DNA of 64,000 nucleotides from positions 3,100,001 to 3,164,000 of the forward strand of contig NZ_CP106798.1 of assembly GCF_025642155.1 (NCBI RefSeq), in the 5' to 3' direction. Source of the stretch: Streptomyces sp. HUAS 15-9. Its GTDB lineage: Bacteria > Actinomycetota > Actinomycetes > Streptomycetales > Streptomycetaceae. This document shows, in pieces, positions 26,267 to 34,758 of the stretch (position 1 is the stretch's first letter; every line of letters begins with the position of its first letter). The position numbers and the translations under genes were made by a program. The notes under the pieces are model-generated. The model saw only the letters and a list, made by a program, of their open reading frames with translations, searched no databases and was not told the origin of the DNA.

Positions 26267-27681
26267 ATGCCGACCTGCCCGAACGGACACCAGTCGGGTT
26301 CCGACGACTGGTGCGAGGTCTGCGGTCACCGCATGGCCGGTGCCGTACCTCCGCCTCCTCCGCCCCCGCCCGCCGGCGGCGGATACGGCTTCCCGCCACC
26401 GCCTCCGGGCGGCCCCGGCCAACGCCCCGCCGGCCGACCGAACCTGTCCGCCGTGCCGGACCTGGAGCCGGAGCTCTGCCCGCAGTGCCGCACGCCCCGC
26501 GAGGGCGGCGCGCCGTTCTGCGAGGAGTGCCGGTGGAACTTCCTCACCAACACGGCCACCTCGTACACCCCGGCCGCCCCTCCGCGCCCTGCCGGGCCCG
26601 GCCAGGGCGCACCGCGTTTCCAGCCGCCGCCCGGCCAGTCCTACGGCGCTGGTGACTCGTACGAGTACCAGGGCTCACGCCCCTCGCAGATGAACCGTCC
26701 CGCGGAGCCGATCCCGTCGTTCGGCAGCGAGCCGTCGGGCCCGACGCCGTTCGGCAACGATCGCGGCCAGGGCGGTCCGCCGCCGTTCGGCAACGATCGC
26801 GGCCAGGCCGGTCCGCCGCCCTTCGGCAATGAGCGCGGCCCCGGCGGCCCCGGCCCCTCGGCGTTCGGCGGCGGGCAGGGTCCCTCCGGCCGCCCGGACT
26901 TCGGCGGGGGCCAGGCTCCGGGCGGTCCGCCGCCCTTCGGCCGTGAGCCCTCCGGTCCTCCCGGGCCGCCCGGTGCCCCCGGCGCCTTCGGCGGCGACCC
27001 CTCGCGGCCGGTTCCGCCGCCCCGGGCCCCGGTGGCACGGCGGGTGGCCCCCCGCAGGCCTTCCAGCAGCCCGCCCCGCCCGCTCCCCCGGCCTTCCCGC
27101 AGGAGACCGGCCGTCCGCCGGCCGGTGGTCCGTCCTTCGGCGGCGGTGACGACGACTGGGTCATCTCCCCGCCGTCCGCCGGCCCGTCCGGCCAGGGCGG
27201 TGGCTACGGCTACCCGCAGCCCGGCGCCACCCAGGCCCCGTCCGGCCCCGCCTTCGGGCAGGTGCCACAGGGGCCGGTCACCTGGACGGCGACCATCGGC
27301 CCGGACCGTGACTACTTCATGGCGATGATGCAGCGCTCGGGACCGGAGGCCACGGGTCTCAACCTGCCCGCGTACTCGCCCGAGCAGCAGCGCACGCTCA
27401 CCGGCAACCAGGTCACCATCGGCCGCCGCCGCCACTCCACCGGCGACACCCCCGACATCGACCTGGCGGTGCCGCCGGAGGACCCGGGCGTCTCGCACCA
27501 GCACGCGGTCCTGGTCCAGCAGCCGGACGGCACCTGGGCGGTCGTCGACCAGAACTCGACGAACGGTACGACGGTCAACGGCTCGGAGGAGCCGATCCAG
27601 CCCTTCGTGCCGGTACCGCTGCAGGACGGGGACCAGGTGCACGTGGGCGCCTGGACGACGATCACGATCCGGCGCGGCTGA
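26267..27681 (+). pseudogene. Zinc-ribbon/FHA-domain protein, interrupted by a one-base frameshift
   Basis: Read through the break this would be about 471 residues. The N-terminus has two zinc-binding units: CPNGH with CEVCGH, and CPQCRT with CEECRW. A long Pro/Gly-rich linker contains PFGNDRGQ repeats. The C-terminal FHA domain has IGRRRHSTGDTPDIDL, GVSHQHAVL and NSTNGTTVNG, which binds phosphothreonine. From 26267 the frame is normal to about 27020, then turns arginine-rich and stops at 27328. The downstream frame is sensible from about 27030 to the stop. Restoring one C in the C4-G3-C4 tract at 27020-27030 rejoins them. This is either a recent mutation or a consensus error. It is the probable GarA-like reader of the kinase. 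Confidence 0.85.
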
Positions 27682-27690
27682 CGCCGGCGG

Positions 27691-28677
27691 TCAGCCCGGG
27701 AGGGGCCAGGCGTACGGCCCCTCCGGGTCGTCCAGCCATGCCCACGCGCGCTCGGCGCCGACCGTGATGCCGTAGCGCTCGCGCTCCGGCATGCCCTCGT
27801 GGTCCCAGAGCACGTACGCCTCCCGCGGCTCCAGGGCGCCCCGGGTCAGCGCCAGCAGGAAGCGGAACAGCTCGTGTCCCCGGGCCCGGCGCGGCACTCC
27901 GGCCAGGGGCGGCGGCTCCGCCTCGCGCCGGTGCTCGCCGCGCAGCGGCACGAAGTAGGCGGGCGTGTGCAGGAAGCGGCCCTCGGCCTGCTCGCTGTCC
28001 CGCACGGTCAGCGCGATCAGACCGGTGGACAGGGGTGCCAGGATCCGGGCGCCGGGGCCGCACTGGGCGAGCCAGGCACGCGGGATCGTCGGCAGGGTGC
28101 AGGTCGCGATGATCCGGTCGAAGGGGGCGCGCTCCGGGACTCCGCGCGCACCGTCGCCGGTGACCACCACCGGGTGGTACCCGGCCGCCGCCAGGTGCTG
28201 CCGGGCCGACTCGGTGATCTCCGGATCCAGATCGACGGTGGTGACGAGGTCGTCGTCGCCGAGCCGGTGGGCGAGCAGGGCCGCGTTGTATCCGGTGCCC
28301 GTACCGATCTCCAGGACCCGGTCGCCGTCCCGCACCCGCAGCGCGACCAGCATGTCGGCCATCAGCGAGGGCTGGCTGCTGGAGGTGACCAGCTCGCCGT
28401 CGCGCACCCGCGTGGCCAGCGGGGTGTCCGCGTAGGCACCGCTCACCCAGCGCTCGCGCTCCCCCGGATCGGGGCTCTCGCTCCAGCAGCGCTCGTAGCC
28501 GCCCAGAACACCGATGTAGTAGTACGGCACGAAGAGGTGCCGCGGCACCTGCTCGAAGGCCTCCCGCCACACCGGGTCCTCGTCCCAGGCGCCGCTCGCG
28601 TCGATCTCCCGCGCCAGCGCCGCCCGCGCCGAGGCGGCGACGTCGTCCAGGTCCCAGCCGGGAGCATGCGCGCCCAT
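27691..28677 (-). CDS. Protein-L-isoaspartate O-methyltransferase-like SAM methyltransferase
   Basis: A 328-residue PCMT-fold enzyme. ATG 28677 opens a family-like start (ahead of EAFEQVPRHLFVP); frames further upstream overlap the divergent globin region. Motif I is VLEIGTGTGYNAAL, with the PCMT-typical VTSSSQPSLMADML before it and RIIATCTLPTIP after it. The C-terminal extension of about 110 residues beyond the PCMT core is common in actinobacterial stand-alone versions. Such enzymes methylate isoaspartyl residues in damaged proteins. No lanthipeptide or other RiPP genes are adjacent, so repair is more likely than peptide modification. It is convergent with the FHA gene. Confidence 0.88.
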   Translation of the reverse strand: MGAHAPGWDLDDVAASARAALAREIDASGAWDEDPVWREAFEQVPRHLFVPYYYIGVLGGYERCWSESPDPGERERWVSGAYADTPLATRVRDGELVTSSSQPSLMADMLVALRVRDGDRVLEIGTGTGYNAALLAHRLGDDDLVTTVDLDPEITESARQHLAAAGYHPVVVTGDGARGVPERAPFDRIIATCTLPTIPRAWLAQCGPGARILAPLSTGLIALTVRDSEQAEGRFLHTPAYFVPLRGEHRREAEPPPLAGVPRRARGHELFRFLLALTRGALEPREAYVLWDHEGMPERERYGITVGAERAWAWLDDPEGPYAWPLPG

Positions 28678-28779
28678 GGCTCCACTGTGCGGCGCCGGAC
28701 GACGGGAGGCGAGCACGGGCGGCTGCCCGCCGGTCCTGGGCCTTGAGTCCTGGGCCACCCGGTCTGAGACCATGTACGG

Positions 28780-29184
28780 GTGAACGAGATTCGGCGCGAC
28801 ACGCTTCAGGAGCAGACCTTCTACGAGCAGGTCGGCGGGGAGAAGACCTTCCGCCGGCTGGTCCACCGGTTCTACCAGGAGGTGGCCGCGGACCCCTTCC
28901 TGCGGCCGATGTACCCGGAGGAGGACCTGGGCCCTGCCGAGGAACGGCTGGTCCTGTTCCTGATGCAGTACTGGGGCGGCCCGACGACCTACAGCGAGAA
29001 CCGCGGCCATCCCCGCCTGCGTATGCGCCACGCCCCCTTCACGGTCGACCGGGCCGCGCACGACGCCTGGCTGAAGCACATGCGGGTGGCCGTCGACGAT
29101 CTCGGCCTGTCCGAGGAGCACGAGCAGACGCTGTGGAACTACCTGACGTACGCGGCGGCCTCGATGGTGAACACCCCGGAGTAA
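28780..29184 (+). CDS. Truncated haemoglobin, group II (TrHbO)
   Basis: A 134-residue globin starting at GTG. It has the truncated two-over-two fold signature: FYEQVGGEKTFRRLVHRFY, QYWGGPTTYSENRGHPRLR and the proximal-His helix RHAPFTVDRAAHDAWLKHM. The WGGP block and the Trp in AWLKHM (G8 position) are typical of group II. Such proteins bind O2 or detoxify NO/peroxide in the cytoplasm. It is divergent from the methyltransferase by about 100 bases and is followed by a hairpin. It appears monocistronic. Confidence 0.92.
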   Translation: MNEIRRDTLQEQTFYEQVGGEKTFRRLVHRFYQEVAADPFLRPMYPEEDLGPAEERLVLFLMQYWGGPTTYSENRGHPRLRMRHAPFTVDRAAHDAWLKHMRVAVDDLGLSEEHEQTLWNYLTYAAASMVNTPE

Positions 29185-29214
29185 GCACGGCGGTGCTCGC
29201 CGCCACCCTGAGCG

Positions 29215-29246
29215 TCGGATTCCGGTCGTACGGCACTGGAATCCGA
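29215..29246. terminator. Hairpin between the globin and the convergent unknown gene
   Basis: TCGGATTCC at 29215-29223 pairs with GGAATCCGA at 29238-29246 around a 14-base loop. It lies 30 bases after the globin stop and 60 bases past the end of the opposing gene. It is a probable bidirectional terminator without a T run. Confidence 0.55.
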
Positions 29247-29307
29247 TCACGATCCGGTCAAGCGAATGATCACCGGCCGGAGCCCAGACCGGCAAGAAAA
29301 GCGTCTC

Positions 29308-30009
29308 TCAGCGGACGCTGACGTCCAGCTCACCGAGGCCCGCCCTGCGCACGGCGATCGAACCGTAGGGCGTGCGCAGCCTCAGCCACGCACCGCAGGA
29401 GAGGAGCGCCGGGGGCGGCTCAGTGGTCGGGTGCGCAGTGCCCGGTGGGGCGGGCGTCCGGAGGAATCCCAGTGACTGGGCCGCGTGCACGGCCCGTACC
29501 GGCAAAGGGGTCTCGCCGACCGTACGGGACCAGATCTCCCGCCCGACCCGGTCGAGCTCGGCCCGCGTACGCCGCTCCGGCGCCAACTCCTGCGTACGGG
29601 ACCGGAATTCGGCGACCGCCGCGCCGACCATGGCACGCAGGGCGTCCGGTGCGGGAAGCCCCGGCGCGGCGCGCCAGCCGGCGCGCGGCGGAAGGACTCC
29701 CGCCCACGGCGGCCCGGTCACCGCAGCCGGGACGGCGGCCGTGGCCGCCGACTCGTCCACGGACTCCAGGAACTCACCCGCGGACACGGTCACGTCGAGC
29801 GTGGCGTCGAGCCCGTTCTCGTACGGCTTCGCCAGCCGCACCGCGCGGATCGCCAGCACCTCGAAGGACGGCGGCCGCCCGAACACGGCGAGCGCCTTCC
29901 CCGCCGCCTGGAGGCGTACCGCCGCTCCACGGTCGTAGCGGAGCAGCCGGGAGAGGAAGGCCGCGAGGTCGGCCGTTTCCCTCTCGTCGGCGAGGTGGAG
30001 CACCGTCAT
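29308..30009 (-). CDS. Conserved hypothetical protein coupled to a thioesterase
   Basis: A 233-residue soluble protein of unknown function. ATG 30009 overlaps the thioesterase stop (ATGA). The start TVLHLADERETADLAAFLSR is followed by a compact N-terminal domain with FGRPPSFEVLAIRAVRLAKP. The Ala/Pro-rich middle (about 90-130) includes AVTGPPWAGVLPPRAGWRAA. The C-terminal half includes RTRAELDRVGREIWSR and LRLRTPYGSIAVRRAGLGEL. There are no catalytic motifs, cofactor sites or membrane helices. The arrangement EttA-thioesterase-this gene reads as one leftward operon. I recognise a streptomycete-wide pattern but cannot name the function. Confidence 0.75.
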   Translation of the reverse strand: MTVLHLADERETADLAAFLSRLLRYDRGAAVRLQAAGKALAVFGRPPSFEVLAIRAVRLAKPYENGLDATLDVTVSAGEFLESVDESAATAAVPAAVTGPPWAGVLPPRAGWRAAPGLPAPDALRAMVGAAVAEFRSRTQELAPERRTRAELDRVGREIWSRTVGETPLPVRAVHAAQSLGFLRTPAPPGTAHPTTEPPPALLSCGAWLRLRTPYGSIAVRRAGLGELDVSVR

Positions 30010-30431
30010 GCGGCGACGGCCTCCTCCTCGCTGTCGGCGGTCTTGTCGTCCGTGTACTCCTGGAGGAACTCCCGCTCCTCCGCGGTGATCCGGCGCGGCC
30101 GCTGCGCCTGGAAGTCGAACGGCACGATCACCGTGCACGCCCGGACATAGACCAGGTCGTCGTCCTTCACCTCGTAGGTGAGGGTGAAGGACGCCGCCCT
30201 GATCTCCGTGACCCACAGCTCGATGACCACCGGCGCGTGCCGGTGGACGAGCTGCCGCTTGTAGTCGATCTCGTGGCGCGCCACCACGGACCCCTGCTTG
30301 AAGTCCTTCTCCGGGCGGAACAGGAAGTCGATACGGGCCTCCTCCAGGTAGCGGAGGAACATCACGTTGTTGACGTGGCCGTACGCGTCCATGTCCGCCC
30401 AGCGCAGCGGGCAGTGGTAGATGTGCCGCAA
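30006..30431 (-). CDS. Acyl-CoA thioesterase, 4-hydroxybenzoyl-CoA type hotdog fold
   Basis: A 141-residue hotdog thioesterase. The motif YHCPLRWADMDAYGHVNN with its active-site Asp and GHVNN, then FLRYLEEARIDFLF, is diagnostic of the YbgC/4HBT group. I chose TTG 30431, directly before RHIYHCPLRW, since homologues start there and the frame upstream overlaps the ABC-F gene; there is no better ATG or GTG. It hydrolyses acyl-CoA thioesters; the chain specificity cannot be read here. The start follows the ABC-F stop by two bases, so translation is probably coupled. Confidence 0.87.
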   Translation of the reverse strand: MRHIYHCPLRWADMDAYGHVNNVMFLRYLEEARIDFLFRPEKDFKQGSVVARHEIDYKRQLVHRHAPVVIELWVTEIRAASFTLTYEVKDDDLVYVRACTVIVPFDFQAQRPRRITAEEREFLQEYTDDKTADSEEEAVAA

Positions 30432-30433
30432 GA

Positions 30434-32098
<1,665 letters not shown>

Positions 32099-32308
32099 GA
32101 GAAACCGTCCGGCAGCTTGAAATCTGGCAGTGGGCAGACACACCCCATCTTGCCGCATGGCCGGGCACCGGAGAAAACCGGCTGGTGACCGTCGGTCGTC
32201 GGGGTGCGGGGGTGGCCCCTGTGCCGTGCGGGCGCGGGCCGGGGCCGTTTGTTCGGAGAGTCACGTGTCGGCCACTCACTGTTGAGTTCTCAAGATGCAG
32301 TCACGCTC

Positions 32309-32322
32309 GTGCGGTACCGCAC
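32309..32322. repeat. Perfect 14-base palindrome downstream of the surface protein gene
   Basis: GTGCGGTACCGCAC is perfectly self-complementary. It sits in the 287-base gap between ettA (start 32098) and the surface protein (stop 32386), followed by further CCGTACGG and GTCGTACGG units. It could be part of the surface gene's terminator or a regulator site for ettA. I see no reading frame in the gap. Confidence 0.4.
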
Positions 32323-32385
32323 GTGCCGTACGGCTCATGCCGGGCCGCCAGTGCCCTATCGCGCGGGTCGTACGGGTCGTACGGC

Positions 32386-33809
32386 TCAGTCCCCGGTCGG
32401 CGTCTCCCGCTTGCGGAGCAGAACGAGGGCCGCGCCGCCGATCACGACGAGGGCGATGGCCACGCCCACTATCACGGGGGTGGCGCTGGTGCCGCCGGTG
32501 GCGGCGAGGTTGGTGCCGCCGGAGGTGCCGCCCACCGTGGCCGGGCTCGGCTCGCTGAGCGTCTGGGTGGACTCGCCGCCCGCGCCGGCCTGGGTCTTGC
32601 AGTCGAGGACGCCGCTGAAGCGCTGCGCGAAGCCGTTCGGCCCGGTGATCGTGAAGTCGTAGCCCTGGTCCTCCTGCAGCGGGATGGTCACGGTGCGTGC
32701 GTTGCCCGCCGGGATGGAGTACTCGGTGCCCATCAGCTCGAAGGTGAAGGGCTTGTCGCCCTTGTTGGCCGCGCTGATGTCCACGCCGCCCACGGCGCAG
32801 TTCTTCCGGGCCGACAGCGCGGGTATCGCGCCCTTCTCCGCCCAGGTCGCACTGGCCGTGGCGGAGACCGTCGACTCGCTGGAGCCGGCCAGGATCTGCG
32901 TCTGACTGCGGCTCTCGGAGGCGAAGGCGCGGCCGACCGGCACGGTCGTCGACGCCTGCACGGTCAGCTCGGCCGCGCCGCCGGCGGCGTCCTCGGGTAT
33001 GTCGAAGAACAGCCGGCTGCCGTCCTGCGCCGAGGTGATGACCTTGCCGGCGGCGTCGACGATCCGGACTCCGCTGGTGGCAGCGTTCGCCGGTGGTGTC
33101 ACCGTCACCGTGCGTGCGTTGGTGTGGACGGTCACCGGCCCGACCCGGTCGCCGGGACGGCCGGAGACCGCGGGCGGGTCGAGGATCAGCGAGGCCCTCG
33201 GCTCGGCCAGGTCGCGTGCGCTCTTCTCGAGGTAGTCGGCGAGCTTCTCGGCCTGCGGGTCGACGGCGTCGACGTCCGCTCCGTCCGAGTAGCGCCAGAT
33301 GGCCACCTGGGTGCCGGCCGCTGCGTCCTGTTCGGTGAGGCCGGTGACGCCCGCCCGCCCGGCGAGCGCCGCCAGGTCGTTGACCTGCGGGTAGGAGTTC
33401 TGCAGGATCCAGCGGATCTTGCCGGCGGCCTTGTTGGTGCCCAGCGACGTGCTGCTCCAGGGCGTCTCCTGGTACTTGGCGTCCTTCTGCGTGGGGTTGT
33501 GGAGGTCGACGCAGTACGTCTGCAAGGTGCCGCCGCCCTCCACCGACATCTCGAACAGGCCCGCGGCCACTCTGAGGTCGCTGCCGCCCTCGTGGACGAC
33601 GGCCTCGCCGTACGTCTTCAGACCCTGGATGGTGGCGGTCGCCCCGCCCTGGTTCTGCGGGGCCCCCTCCGCGGCGGCCGCGCGGCCCCGGCGAGCACAC
33701 CGGCGGCCACGAGCGCCGACACCAGCGTCGCGGTGGCGAGGCGGGCCGCACCCCGCCCGCGCACGGACGGCGCGGACGTACCGGAGAGCCCAGAGAATGC
33801 AAGATGCAC
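32386..33809 (-). pseudogene. Sortase-anchored thioester-domain surface protein, frameshifted in the signal region
   Basis: Rejoined, this is about 475 residues. GTG 33809 starts a signal peptide (ARLATATLVSALVAAGVLAG). After about 42 codons the frame turns arginine-rich and stops at 33618. A second frame carries AEGAPQNQGGATATIQGL and the rest of the protein to the stop at 32386. One base missing near 33675-33690 explains the break. The N-terminal thioester (TQXA) domain has YCVDLHNPT with the thioester Cys and TQVAIWRYSDG with the Gln, as in Gram-positive adhesins that bond covalently to host or matrix amines. The end has the class E sortase signal LAATG, a hydrophobic helix and RKRE. Confidence 0.82.
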
Positions 33810-34069
33810 GGAATTCCCCTTCGAGCAGGACCCTTTGACGTGGGGGGTGCGGTCCTACCAGCAGAATCAGCAGCCCCGAGAGCTACGCCCGGCATCCTAG
33901 GGATCAAGCACACCAGCCTTGCCGGTCCTATCGTCGGATGACCGATCCGAATCGGAATCGTTATCGCGATGACGGTTCGCGAGCAGGGCTTATCGACAAA
34001 TCCACTGGGTCGTTCAGAGCGCATTCATCGATAAGCCGCAGTTCGGTCAACCGGTCATTGTGGCTGATA

Positions 34070-34540
34070 TCACGTCACCACAGCGGGTTCCGCGTGCTGT
34101 TGTGCCGGGGTGTCCGCCGACTGCCCCGTCGGTGTCTCCCAGTTGGGCTCGGGCTGCTGCGGCGCCGCTGCCGCCTCGGGCTTGGCCGCGCGGCGGAAGA
34201 GCGCGGTGCCGCGCGCCAGGTCATGGCCGATCGCCACCGCGTCGATGTCCGCCAAGGCCCAGTTCTGCTGCCCCTCGCGCGTCTCCGTGCGCACCTTCAG
34301 CCTGCCCTGGACGACGACGGGTTCGCCCACGTTCAGCGAGGCCGCCGCGTTGACCGCGAGCTGGCGGTTGGCCCACACCGTGAAGAAGTTGGTGTGCCCG
34401 TCCGTCCAGACATTCTTCTCGCGATCCCAGTAACGCGACGTCACCGCCATCCGGAAGCGCACCGACGGACCTGAGGCCAACTCCCGGTACACCGGCTGCG
34501 TCGCCACGTTGCCCACCACACAGAGCGTCGTCTCGTTCAT
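34070..34540 (-). CDS. ssbB: Single-stranded DNA-binding protein SsbB
   Basis: A 156-residue SSB paralogue. ATG 34540 follows GGGAGGGG. The OB fold occupies about 1-110: NETTLCVVGNVATQPVYREL, VRFRMAVTSRYWDREKNVW, FTVWANRQLAVNAAASLNVG and VVVQGRLKVRTE. The C-terminal tail is short and Gln/Pro/Ala-rich, ending without the acidic DDDIPF-type tip of the housekeeping SsbA. That length and tail match the second Streptomyces SSB, which is needed for chromosome segregation in sporulating hyphae. Its place downstream of the dynamin-like septation genes supports a sporulation role. Confidence 0.9.
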   Translation of the reverse strand: MNETTLCVVGNVATQPVYRELASGPSVRFRMAVTSRYWDREKNVWTDGHTNFFTVWANRQLAVNAAASLNVGEPVVVQGRLKVRTETREGQQNWALADIDAVAIGHDLARGTALFRRAAKPEAAAAPQQPEPNWETPTGQSADTPAQQHAEPAVVT

Positions 34541-34758
34541 CGTGAACCCCTCCCTCGCCCGGGTCTGCGACGCCGGGCCGGCATGCGTACGGGCCCGTCC
34601 CGTACGGCTGCGTCTGCTGCCACGACCGCTTTCGTCCTCCGTCGTGATCGCCGCAGAGCCAGACTGCCTCCGTCGGGCCGAGCCCGCTGAGCGCTGTGGA
34701 CCACCGGCCTCCTGTGGAAAACCCCGCCACCCCGACGAGTGATCCACTTCCCGCGAAC

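Noticed and set aside
27020..27035. Programmed -1 frameshifting to make the full FHA protein
   Set aside because: No slippery heptamer exists in the right frame; a -1 slip would need tRNAs to re-pair on unmatched codons. A missing base is simpler.
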